DNA of 64,000 nt from contig JAOANU010000008.1 of NCBI GenBank assembly GCA_034387635.1, forward strand, positions 806,001 to 870,000. The letters are read 5' to 3'. Made by a program: the position numbers and the translations under genes. Positions within the stretch are counted from its first letter, which is position 1, and every line of letters starts with the position of its first letter. This document shows, in pieces, positions 35,828 to 45,820 of this stretch. Under the pieces are notes generated by a model. It saw nothing but the letters and a program-made list of their open reading frames with translations, was not told the origin of the DNA and did not search any database. The DNA is from Rhodosporidiobolus odoratus. Lineage: Eukaryota; Basidiomycota; Microbotryomycetes; Sporidiobolales; Sporidiobolaceae.

Positions 35828-38585
35828 CTACTCTCTCCCACTGAGCAATCGCCAACCCTTGGCAGCAACCGCCCAACCACCCAAGAGCGAAATCCCAACC
35901 CTCCACACCCAAAGCCTTCCAACCTCTTGCACCCTCCTCGCCGCTCTCTCCCCTTCCTGCCCCGGCGGAATCCCTCCATTCATCACCCAATCCTCCTCAT
36001 CCAACTCACCATCACCCTGACTCCCTTCCAAGCTCGCGAGCCTCTTAGCTGCTCGATATCGGGCCGAACGCTTCGCCAGTGCCGCAATGAGGAGAAGGGG
36101 GGGTACGGCCAGGTTTAGAGGACTGGGTAGAGGAGGGGTTGAGAAAGCCCCTGCGAGGCTTTCTAGCCTCCTGGTCGACCCACCCCCTCCTCCTGGCCCG
36201 TGGCTCGGGGTCCCGCCTCCACTGCCGGACCCAGGAACAAAAGTAAAATACCGATTGACGGCCAATCGTTCCCTTCGAGCTCGAAAGGCGACTTCTCGAC
36301 CATAACGGTCCCAGTCGTCTAGATCGTCGAGTTCTCGACGTGGAGCGGAGGAAAGGGAAGAGGTGGAGGAGAAGGAAATCGATGAGGAAGGTTTGGGGGA
36401 GACGGAGGGTCGACCGCCGGAGAAGTAGGCGAGGACGATACCGAGGACTAGAGTGAACGCTAGGGAAGTTCGAGCTTCGATCGGGGAGGTTTGCGGTTTA
36501 GAGTTCAATGTCGAGGTTGAGAATGCCGCAGAAGAAGGTGAAGGGGGCAAGATACTGGAGGGGAAGAGGAGGAAGGCGAGTGCGTAGCCGGGATAATCGA
36601 GCTGGCCACTCAGGCTCCAGAGTAGGAGTAAACCAAAGATGAAGAAGTAAGCAGCGAATTGGATCAACCCTCCTAGGTTGGCTTCGAGACTTCGCAACGC
36701 TCGGTGACTGACGGGAACTCGCTTAGGCGGAGGTCGATATCCTACGTCGCGGCGTTTTCGGCCGTCGCGGAGCTTGTATAACTGCTGGTGGGTCGGGGTG
36801 CCGAAGGAAGGGAGATTTTGAGGGAGGACTCGAGAGGCGGCGAGAAAAGGGATGCTCCAGGCGAGGAGCGAAAGCGAGGTTGCGAGCAAGAACGAGGGTT
36901 TGTGATGCGGTGTCGCAATGTAGAATGCGAGGATTCGAAGGAAGAGCGAGACAGCGACGAGGGCGTGGTGCACGAGGGGAAGGAGAGTGGACGGCGACAA
37001 GGGAAGAGAGGATTGCGGGCCGCGGTGCAGCCATGCTCGACCGACTTCGCCTGCCCAGCCAAAGGTACCCGCAACCCATAGCCACCACACAAGCACTGAG
37101 AGTAAGCTCCAGCTCTTCGCTGGCCGGCGGGCGGTCTCGGGCTGTTCCGACGCATCGGGCGCGAGGGGGTTGAAAGCGTCGAAGTGGGAGTATGACGAGA
37201 ACATGAGGATGTAGATGGTGAGAAAGGCGTGTAAAGTCGATAGTATATACGTCTGGGTGTGGAGAATTCTTCAAACATGCCGTGGCATATTTCAGCATTA
37301 ACATGGGGAGGAAGACAAGCTAAACCACGTACCGAGGGGTCGAGAAGCGGTCTAGCTGGATGAACGCGTCCTTCCAGCTCAATGTATTTCGTCCGCTGCG
37401 ACGTGCAGGCGCTAGTCCATTTCGCCAAACATATTCAGTCGATGCAAGCACGACGGGGTGCGAGACCAAGTCTTCCGCTTCGACCAGTGGATTCGACGAC
37501 AGCGTGAGCAGAAGGTCGAGTGCTAATAGTCAGCTTGGATCAGTAAACTCGCTGTGTTTCGTATAAGGTGCCTCTCCTGACGAAAGAAGATACGCACAGC
37601 AAGTAGCCCGGTCCATCGAATCATAGTTGAGCGGGAAATCCCGAAACAACAGGGTAACCAGCGCATCCTCCTCGATCTCTTCCTCACTCGACTCGTGTGG
37701 CTGATCTCCGGTCAACAGGTAAGAGTCGAGCAAGCCTCCAACAACGGCATATAGCCTCTCTCCCAGTTCTCGCCGAGCCTTGAATATTCGGAGCTCGCCA
37801 TCCACGCCTCGGTCCGTTTCTTGTATCGTTCCGCGGTACTCCCCCTGGAGGGATATGAGAAGGGATAGAAGGGCCGCGAGGAAAAGGGCGGAAGGGGAGG
37901 TAAGGACAGTCGAGTCGAGACTTTGCGAGGACAGCGGTGAGGGGCGGGCTGGAAGTGTACCGCTGCTCGAAACGGATGTCGATGGAGTCGTTGGAGCGTA
38001 TGAAGAGTTGGTGGGAGTGATGGGCCGGTTCGTGGCGAGAATGCTTCCGCCGACCTCTGCTCCTGTCGCTACTCGACCCGGCCCCTGCGATCCGTTCAAG
38101 TCGGGCGAGAAGCGGTCCATGACGCTTCTATGCCGCTGCAAGCTGAAGACGCTCCGTAAGAAGGCCAGCTCCGCTTCGGCCTCTTCCAACGGCATGTCGG
38201 GCGGAAGGACGGGAAGACCGGGCGGTAAGGTGTACCCACGCGCCGCCAGTTCCGCCAGCAGTGCGAGAACCATCCCTTCAACGGTGATGTCGTCTTCGGT
38301 GAGGATTAGGCCGGCATGGGTGTTGAGCGAGCCGTTTGTCGAAGGAAGGGGTCGGGGGGAGGACACGGTCGGCACCGCGATTGGCGCCATGGAAAAAGCT
38401 GAGACTTGCTGAACCGGTCTAGATTGAGTATACGAGCCGTTGGGAGGCGTCCTTCCGGGTGTCCGATGAGATCGAGCAGTGTTGGACGAGCAAGAAGAGG
38501 AAGATGAGCGATCAGAGAAGCGAACTTGGCAGCTCCGGCGACTCCTTTCAACCACAGCTGAGTACCAAGGGAGGTTCTCGGACAT
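35828..38585 (-). CDS. Polytopic membrane protein of unknown function
   Basis: Not recognised. The ATG at 38585-38583 gives MSENLPWYSAVVERS, then a Ser-rich cytosolic region, EDDITVEGMVLALLAELAAR and a helical domain (LAALLSLLISLQGEYRGTIQ; LGERLYAVVGGLLDSYLLTG). Exon 2 (~37530-37330) encodes LDLLLTLSSNPLVEAEDLVS and EYVWRNGLAP. An acceptor inside gaag|AATTC (~37269) joins it to RILHTQTYILSTLHAFLTIY and the long last exon. That exon has several hydrophobic segments (SVLVWWLWVAGTFGWAG, FLLATSLSLLAWSIPFLAA, IQFAAYFFIFGLLLLWSL, SLAFTLVLGIVLAYFSGG, LLGGWAVAAKGWRLL). Joining the two large ORFs into one gene is my inference from splice phase. A partial, internally deleted copy lies at 44,354-45,192. 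Confidence 0.68.
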
Positions 38586-38616
38586 TCCCCGAAGCAACGG
38601 CTGAAAGGTCTGTAAC
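37884..38616. repeat. Segmental duplication, copy A (partner 44491-45223)
   Basis: These 733 bp, covering the 5' coding part of the membrane-protein gene and its upstream sequence, recur at 44491-45223 with a constant offset of 6,607. No difference was seen by eye. Homology continues past the insertions: 38611-38694 with 55022-55105, 39886-40111 with 55101-55324, and 40112 onward with 62811 onward. Confidence 0.9.
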
Positions 38617-40111
38617 CGTGTAACCTTTCCTTGCGCTATTTTTTTTTAACTGTTTCGAGCGGAACTAGGGCGATGATAGTCTCAGAACTCAGACTGAAGG
38701 GCGCACGCGGGTTGAGCTTGAAATCAAGAGCCGGGGCGAGTCACGAGCTTGCTGCGGTCGTAGTCGAGTGAGAGCGTAGGAAGCGAGGTAGCGGGAGAAA
38801 TAACTTTGAACGAGGTTCTCAGTTTCGATGAGAGAGAGAAAGCTAAGGAAAGGGAAAAGAGAGAAGCGACGCGTAGGTCGTTCTACGAGTGGAGGCAGGC
38901 TACAGAGAGCTAGATCAAGCAAGGCATCTATCCGTATGCGGCGATGAGACAAAGGAAGCGCCGGGGGAGGAGAGATGAAGGAGAGGAAAAGGGAAAAAGG
39001 GAAAGGAAACAAGTCACGAGAAAAAGGCCTGGGTTTGGCGAGGCGGGTCTGGACCGTTGGGGCGGCCTGCGTTAGGGCATATAATGGAGCGGGGAAAGTG
39101 GAAGAGGCAAGGGAGGAAGGTGGAGGGAGGGAATGGAATATGTAAGGTTGAGGTGAGGTGGCGGCGAGTGGCGTAGAACAGGGGGAAAGAGGTCGAGACC
39201 TTGCATCCTACCACCTTTAGAGGATGGGACCACGGTGGACGGGACGGAGCCGAGAAGGTTGAGGTCTTCGAGGTGAGGGAGGGTGGAAAGAGGTTGGTTG
39301 AGGTTTTGGTACGGTTCGTCGGGGTTTCTGTCCGCGGGGCTGTCGAGAACCAGGGCGCAGGCGTTTGTAAGCCGAGATAAAGTCGTCCGCGTACATTTCG
39401 TCCTCAGCTGTCCATTGGGCGTCGGATTCGGGGCGACCAAGGAATTTGACTAGGAAAAAGCGCTCGTTTCCGATCCACTTGTGCTTCAAGATAGCTTCAA
39501 CCTCGTATTGGTCGGTGTTGACGGGGGTTGGGGACTCGTCAATAAAGGAGCGCCGAGGGAAGAGGCGATCGTCGTTAGGGATGAACTCGCGAAGAAGGGA
39601 GCCGTTGACGACGGGGTGGATCTTGAATGCGGGAGGGAAGGCGAGCTCGTAAACGTCGTTCGGTAGACAACGATGGATTCGGTACGGGCCGATGAAATGA
39701 GGTCGGAACTTGCCCGAGAAAGACGGGGGGGGGGGGGGGGGGCGGCCTGCGTTAGGGCATATGATGGAGCGGGGGAAGTGGAAGAGGCGAGGGAGGAAGG
39801 TGGAGGGAGGGAATGGAATATGTAAGGTCGAGGTGAGGTGGCGGCGAGTGGCGTAGAACAGGGGGAAAGAGGTCGAGACCTTGCACAGACCCCCCTTTAA
39901 GTGACACGTCACCCGCCCCACAAGCCGAAGTTGGGGGAAGTTTAGGGGGGGGCTTGGAAAGGAGGGTGGAGTTCTGAGACTAGGGCGATGAGGCGGTCAG
40001 CGTAGGATATGGCGGTGGCTCTGGCTGGTGCAAGTCATCGCAAAGGCTGGCGCCCGGCCCTCCTACGGCTCAGTTGCTCAGCGGTAGCTAAGGTCACATT
40101 CAAGTTACCAC
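38611..40111. repeat. ~300-bp TG..CA repeat, copy A, split by an LTR-element remnant
   Basis: Sequence starting TGTAACCGTGTAACC and ending AAGTTACCAC, also found uninterrupted (apart from its right neighbour) at 55022-55324. Here it is split by the 38695-39885 insertion with CAGAC duplicated on both sides. The TG/CA ends suggest a solo LTR or small non-autonomous element, but I see no target duplication around the repeat itself. Confidence 0.7.
38695..39885 (-). mobile_element. Internally deleted Ty3/gypsy chromovirus remnant
   Basis: Flanked by a 5-bp duplication CAGAC (38690-38694, 39886-39890); copy B (55101-55105) has the empty site. Minus orientation. The 3' LTR spans 38695-39205. The internal part (39206-39735) keeps only the C-terminal end of pol: GKFRPHFIGPYRIHRCLPND, then a chromodomain (YEVEAILKHKWIGNERFFLV, GRPESDAQWTAEDEM), ending RPVHRGPIL with a stop ~16 bp before the LTR, where a purine-rich AAAGGTGGTAGGA could be the polypurine tract. 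The 5' LTR is cut to 39741-39885 (145 bp, matching 39061-39205) and meets pol at a run of ~18 G. It cannot transpose on its own. Confidence 0.82.
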
Positions 40112-40322
40112 CGTCTTTCCCGGCTGCTTGGAATCCTCAGTCTCTCCGCGTAGCTACTGCCCTGCCGTGGAAAAGGGAGCTAGTAAGGACGATGAGACGA
40201 CACATGGTGAGAAGTCTCGTGATTGCAGAGAGAAAAACGTGCTGAGAAGGAAAATCGAAACGAAGCTAACTGTACAACCACAGCCAGGCGAGCAAGGGAA
40301 GGAGGAGGATGCATACGTCTGC

Positions 40323-40403
40323 TCAAGCGAGCCTGTTGCCGCCCTGGCTCTTGCGACCCTTGGTCTTGTTCTTGTTGTCTTTTTTGCCCGCCTTCGCCTT
40401 GGA
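40323..40403 (-). other. Second, diverged terminal exon of the repeat-peptide gene
   Basis: Minus strand reads KAKAGKKDNKNKTKGRKSQG then GNRLA and TGA (40325-40323). It parallels the terminal exon at 40560-40676 (KAKGDKKNNDKNESKKGRKN then GGNRLA). Either a tandem-duplicated last exon now in the 3' UTR, or an alternative last exon. The copy-B equivalent lies at ~63,022-63,104. Confidence 0.55.
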
Positions 40404-40559
40404 ACGACAGAGCGAGCTGTGAGACTGGTGTCGTAAATTGCAGAATCAAAAACAGGCAAGAGGGAAGAAAATCGAAAACTAAGATGACTAGCACAACCAA
40501 ACCTGAGCAGGCAAGCAAGCACGGGAGAGAGAGAGCGACGATGTATCCAAATCTGGCGC

Positions 40560-42679
40560 TCAGGCGAGCCTGTTGCCACCCTTGTTCTTGCGACCCTTCT
40601 TGGACTCGTTCTTATCGTTGTTCTTCTTGTCGCCCTTGGCCTTGAAAGGAGCGGTCACATGGTCGTCGAAGGCGCGCTACAGCCAGTCGGCAAATTGTCA
40701 GTGAGGCAAAAGGGAAGAAGCGAGTGAATCAGGTGTACCTTTCCCACCGCAGGGGCCGGGGTTTTCACCTTAAGCTCTCCGGGGGCCACCTTTGCCACAT
40801 GGTCGTCGAAGGCGCGCTACAGCCAGTCGGCAAATTGTCAGTGAGGCGAAAGGGAAGAAGCGAGTGAATCAGGTGTACCTTTCCCACCGCAGGGGCCGGG
40901 GTTTTCACCTTAAGCTCTCCGGGGGCCACCTTTGCCACATGGTCGTCGAAGGCGCGCTACAGCCAGTCGGCAAATTGTCAGTGAGGCAAAAGGGAAGAAG
41001 CGAGTGAATCAGGTGTACCTTTCCCACCGCAGGGGCCGGGGTTTTCACCTTAAGCTCTCCGGGGGCCACCTTTGCCACATGGTCGTCGAAGGCGCGCTAC
41101 AGCCAGTCGGCAAATTGTCAGTGAGGCGAAAGGGAAGAAGCGAGTGAATCAGGTGTACCTTTCCCACTGCAGGGGCCGGGGTTTTCACCTCAAGCTCTCC
41201 GGGGGCCACCTTTGCCACATGGTCGTCGAAGGCGCGCTACAGCCAGTCGGCAAATTGTCAGTGAGGCGAAAGGGAAGAAGCGAGTGAATCAGGTGTACCT
41301 TTCCCACTGCAGGGGCCGGGGTTTTCACCTCAAGCTCTCCGGGGGCCACCTTTGCCACATGGTCGTCGAAGGCGCGCTACAGCCAGTTGGCAAATTGTCA
41401 GTGAGGCGAAAGGGAAGAAGCGAGTGAATCAGGTGTACCTTTCCCACCGCAGGGGCCGGGGTTTTCACCTTAAGCTCTCCGGGGGCCACCTTTGCCACAT
41501 GGTCGTCGAAGGCGCGCTACAGCCAGTCGGCAAATTGTCAGTGAGGCGAAAGGGAAGAAGCGAGTGAATCAGGTGTACCTTTCCCACCGCAGGGGCCGGG
41601 GTTTTCACCTTAAGCTCTCCGGGGGCCACCTTTGCCACATGGTCGTCGAAGGCGCGCTACAGCCAGTCGGCAAATTGTCAGTGAGGCGAAAGGGAAGAAG
41701 CGAGTGAATCAGGTGTACCTTTCCCACCGCAGGGGCCGGGGTTTTCACCTTAAGCTCTCCGGGGGCCACCTTTGCCACATGGTCGTCGAAGGCGCGCTAC
41801 AGCCAGTCGGCAAATTGTCAGTGAGGCAAAAGGGAAGAAGCGAGTGAATCAGGTGTACCTTTCCCACCGCAGGGGCCGGGGTTTTCACGTTAAGCTCTCC
41901 GGGGGCCACCTTTGCCACATGGTCGTCGAAGGCGCGCTACAGCCAGTCGGCAAATTGTCAGTGAGGCAAAAGGGAAGAAGCGAGTGAATCAGGTGTACCC
42001 TTTCCCACCGCAGGGGCCGGGGTTTTCACCTTAAGCTCTCCGGGGGCCACCTTTGCCACATGGTCGTCGAAGGCGCGCTACAGCCAGTCGGCAAATTGTC
42101 AGTGAGGCGAAAGGGAAGAAGCGAGTGAATCAGGTGTACCTTTCCCACTGCAGGGGCCGGGGTTTTCACCTCAAGCTCTCCGGGGGCCACCTTTGCCACA
42201 TGGTCGTCGAAGGCGCGCTACAGCCAGTCGGCAAATTGTCAGTGAGGCGAAAGGGAAGAAGCGAGTGAATCAGGTGTACCTTTCCCACTGCAGGGGCCGG
42301 GGTTTTCACCTCAAGCTCTCCGGGGGCCACCTTTGCCACATGGTCGTCGAAGGCGCGCTACAGCCAGTTGGCAAATTGTCAGTGAGGCGAAAGGGAAGAA
42401 GCGAGTGAATCAGGTGTACCTTTCCCACTGCAGGGGCCGGGGTTTTCACCTTAAGCTCTCCGTGGGCCACCTTTGCCACATGGTCGAAGGCCCGCTACAG
42501 CCAGTCGGCAAATTGTCAGTGAGGCGAAAGGGAAGAAGCGAGAGGCAGCAAAAAAGTCAACATGGCAATTGCGGAGCGGAGGAAGGGCAAGGAGAACGCA
42601 CAGCAGGCTCAGCGAGAGCCGGGAGGGCGGAAAGACTGGCGCCGGTGAGGGTAAGAGCGGTGAGGATGGAGAAACGCAT
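40560..42679 (-). CDS. Secreted Kex2-type repeat peptide precursor built of thirteen one-exon repeats
   Basis: ATG 42679-42677. Exon 1 (42679-42602) encodes a signal peptide: MRFSILTALTLTG, ASLSALPALA, EPA. After a 107-nt intron come thirteen exons (42494-42420, then every 140 bp to 40816-40739). Each is 78 nt, phase 0, encoding RAFDDHVAKVAPGEL plus KVKTPAPAVGK, and is followed by a 62-nt intron with donor GTACAC, branch-like CACTGAC and acceptor TGTAG. Each splice joins ..VGK to RAF.., making a Lys-Arg site, as in Kex2-processed precursors (mating factors, repellents, RiPP precursors). The last exon (40676-40560) starts RAFDDHV, then switches to a Lys/Asn-rich tail ending GGNRLA. The first repeat has His for Pro and lacks one Asp codon. 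The exon at 41999-42077 is 79 nt and would shift the frame. Peptide function unknown. Confidence 0.72.
40739..42494. repeat. 140-bp tandem exon+intron array, 13 units (copy A)
   Basis: Period 140 bp (one 141-bp unit at ~41,999, last unit 137 bp). Units differ at a handful of sites only, in exon and intron alike, so they have been homogenised recently. Every unit spans one full exon and one full intron. Confidence 0.95.
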
Positions 42680-43070
42680 GTCGTTGTGGTGTCGAGGTCG
42701 AGGTCGAGGTGGTGAGGTGGTGGAGGAGAGCGGAGGAGAGCGGAGGAGAAGCTGAGAACAGAGGAAGGTGTGTGAAGAAGAGAGAGAGGCGATATTCCGG
42801 CGCGCCGATTGTAGCCGTCTCGAGGTAGAATGTTTAGCCAAACATCGCAATATGAAATCCGCCGGCGGTTGGAAACCAAATCTGGGTTCGGTCCGAGGTG
42901 GTCCTGCTACGGAGTGTCGCGGAGGTGATTCCTGAATGGACCGCATGAGCCAAAGGAAGCGTTGACTGATTCACCCCAGGCGGGAAAAGCGATGAATCAT
43001 GGAAGCATCGAGGAGGGGAAGCATGAATGCTGAGGTGAAAATGATGGCAGTGCATTCACCTTGAGCGCAC
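42680..43070. promoter_or_regulatory. Upstream region of the repeat-peptide gene
   Basis: On the minus strand the 5' flank is CT-rich (42,690-42,780), as in the leaders of highly expressed genes of this genome. The other end runs into the truncated PRP17 fragment, so the promoter may be partly built from foreign sequence. No defined site recognised. Confidence 0.4.
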
Positions 43071-44352
43071 GTTCTGCTTGAACGTGTCAGCTCCGAACAG
43101 CAAGATCTGGTTGTCGAGCGAAGTTGCTGCGAGCCACTTGCCTGCAACAGCCAAAGCGGAAGAGGAGTCAGCACAAGACGTTTAACCTGCATGATCGACT
43201 CATGGTGAAAAGAAGACGAAGAAAACAACGCAAACGCACCATTCGGATGAACCCCGACAGCCGGCATACTATGCATAGCCGGATCGGCAATCAATTTGAT
43301 TGGTACCGGGATATCGAAATCCCAAACCCTCATAGTCTTGTCATCACTAGTCGTAACGAATCGACGATTCTCGTCCACAAACGTGATCGTGTTGACCGGT
43401 CCGAGATGTTGGTCGTATTTTTGGGTGATCTGGTTCGAACGGATGTCGTACTACCCAACGAATGAAGAGTGAGATGCGTGTGTGGGTGAGGTGGGAGGAG
43501 ACGTGGACGGAAGACGCACCTGGATAACCTTCTTGTCACTCATACCCGCCAAGAACGTATGCTGTTGTTCCGGATGTAACTTGATGCCACACGGAATCTT
43601 GCCATTCGAGAAAGCGGCTTTGCACTGACCTACCAGTCTCCACACGAGAAAAAAAAAAGGAGGGGTCAGCAATTTAGCTCGTTCACACACGCAACGGAGC
43701 AGGAAAGGAATGAACGCACCCGTCTCGGTATCCCACAACTTCATCTGTCGATCAAAAGCGGCACTGAGGAATTCACCTCAGAATTGTTGAACTCGACGTC
43801 GTGAACGGCTTTCGAGTGACCCATGAAAGTACGAAGACAATTCCCTTCGCGGTAGATGTCCCAGAGCTACTCGATAATGCGAGGAAGAGTTCGAGTACGC
43901 CGTCGAGTGTAGTCAGCCAAAGCGACGAAAGGCTCGAGGGAGTAAGATGACCACGTACCTTGATCCTCGTATCCAAACTAGCACTAAGTACCATATGTCC
44001 ACTAGTAGGGAACAACCTAATCCGACTGACCCCCTTCGTGTGACCACTCCAGGTATGAATGCACTTCTTGGGAACGAAGGATTCAATCCCATCGTCCAGA
44101 GTTCGGGGTTTGTCGAGTCGTTCAGCTGAGGTAGGGAGAAGGATGTCGGCGGAAGTGGGGATGGAGAGGTAGGTCCGACCGAGGTAGTCGTGCGTTTCTT
44201 TGGCTGTGGGTCGCGCGAGGGAGGAGGAGGAGAGCCAGGGCAAGCGCGAAGCAGAGAGACGCGGTAGACAGGCAGGTAAATGACGAGCGAGCCGCAAAAT
44301 CAGATACTGGTCCATGACAAAGCGATGTGGAGATACGCACCGTGCAACACTC
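43071..44352 (-). pseudogene. PRP17: Fragment of splicing factor PRP17/CDC40 (WD40)
   Basis: Middle of the second-step splicing factor Prp17. Reads [131 protein letters not shown] and [15 protein letters not shown]. Homology begins exactly at the 44,352 breakpoint and stops after ~43,071, so the N-terminus and last WD repeats are missing. One base is lost near 43,772: EFNNSE runs out of frame before GEFLSAAF. Introns are retained, so this is a DNA-level duplication rather than a retrocopy. A complete PRP17 should exist elsewhere in the genome. Confidence 0.85.
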
Positions 44353-44353
44353 C

Positions 44354-45192
44354 TCCTAGGTTGGCTTCGAGACTTCGCAACGCCCGGTGGCTAACGGGGA
44401 CTCGCTTAGGCGGAGGTCGATATCCTACGTCGCGGCGTTTCCGCCCGTCGCGGAGCTTGTATATCTGCTGGTGGGTTGGGGTACCGAAGGAAGGGCGGAA
44501 GGGGAGGTAAGGACAGTCGAGTCGAGACTTTGCGAGGACAGCGGTGAGGGGCGGGCTGGAAGTGTACCGCTGCTCGAAACGGATGTCGATGGAGTCGTTG
44601 GAGCGTATGAAGAGTTGGTGGGAGTGATGGGCCGGTTCGTGGCGAGAATGCTTCCGCCGACCTCTGCTCCTGTCGCTACTCGACCCGGCCCCTGCGATCC
44701 GTTCAAGTCGGGCGAGAAGCGGTCCATGACGCTTCTATGCCGCTGCAAGCTGAAGACGCTCCGTAAGAAGGCCAGCTCCGCTTCGGCCTCTTCCAACGGC
44801 ATGTCGGGCGGAAGGACGGGAAGACCGGGCGGTAAGGTGTACCCACGCGCCGCCAGTTCCGCCAGCAGTGCGAGAACCATCCCTTCAACGGTGATGTCGT
44901 CTTCGGTGAGGATTAGGCCGGCATGGGTGTTGAGCGAGCCGTTTGTCGAAGGAAGGGGTCGGGGGGAGGACACGGTCGGCACCGCGATTGGCGCCATGGA
45001 AAAAGCTGAGACTTGCTGAACCGGTCTAGATTGAGTATACGAGCCGTTGGGAGGCGTCCTTCCGGGTGTCCGATGAGATCGAGCAGTGTTGGACGAGCAA
45101 GAAGAGGAAGATGAGCGATCAGAGAAGCGAACTTGGCAGCTCCGGCGACTCCTTTCAACCACAGCTGAGTACCAAGGGAGGTTCTCGGACAT
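44354..45192 (-). pseudogene. Truncated copy of the polytopic membrane-protein gene
   Basis: 44354-44495 matches 36671-36812 and 44491-45223 matches 37884-38616. About 1.07 kb between those source segments is deleted; the two parts share aagg/gggcggaa-like microhomology at the join. It keeps the ATG and the first ~240 codons, then enters a foreign frame. It lacks the membrane segments and is not expected to be functional. The 9.8-kb transposon sits 26 bp upstream of its start codon. Confidence 0.85.
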
Positions 45193-45223
45193 TCCCCGAA
45201 GCAACGGCTGAAAGGTCTGTAAC

Positions 45224-45246
45224 TATGACGGGCGGTTCGGGACAAA
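45224..45246 (+). repeat. Left terminal inverted repeat
   Basis: Starts TATGACGGGCGG and pairs with the right end with two mismatches over ~22 bp. Preceded by TSD TGTAAC at 45218-45223. Confidence 0.9.
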
Positions 45247-45820
45247 ACAACCTTTTTCACTCCAAGCGCTCCGCCATGTTTCTTTCCCCTCTCTGCGCCG
45301 TCCCAGTGCTTTTTTTTCGCTGCCAAGCACCTCCAGCGATCTCTTTGTCGTCTTCCTCGGCTTGCGCAACTGTTTTCCAGGCTTCTACGGCCCGGCAGCC
45401 AATCAGAGTGCGCGGAGAGCCTTTCTTTCCTCTTTCTAGCACCGCTTCGACAAACCTCTTTCTGCTCTCGCTAGGTAACAGGAGGTACGGGGGGTTTCTT
45501 TTTGCATCCGCGGAACCTGGCAAAGTCTTTCTTCATCTTCAAGCACCGCTTTCAGGAGGTTCTCCCCGCGGCCTCCTTACTTTCAACTCTTTCTTTCTAC
45601 TGTTTGGTATAGCCGTCAGACACTCTTCTTTTGCTCTTAAAGTTGTTCTCATCAGTTCTTTTTCTACATCTAGCACAGCTTTCAGCAGAGGAGTTGTAAG
45701 CACGCATTTAGCCTGACGGCTTCCGCTGATGTCGTTGTTTTTCTCGCCCCCTGGAGGTTCTTGGCTCCGTGGACCACCCAGATTGGCAACAGCGACTGCT
45801 CCGCTTGAGACTCTTGCACA

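Noticed and set aside
40792..42408. Repeated 71-codon + strand ORFs across the 140-bp array
   Set aside because: Each starts and stops within two units and has no signal or coherent product. The minus strand explains the same DNA with exact introns, a signal peptide and Lys-Arg junctions.
40739..42494. CRISPR-like or satellite interpretation of the 140-bp array
   Set aside because: The host is a eukaryote and the units have no short-repeat/unique-spacer structure. Both halves of each unit are conserved and fit an exon and an intron.
44425..45204. Open frame of the duplicated membrane-gene copy as a functional gene
   Set aside because: It lacks all membrane segments, ends in unrelated sequence after the deletion join, and has a 9.8-kb transposon immediately upstream.
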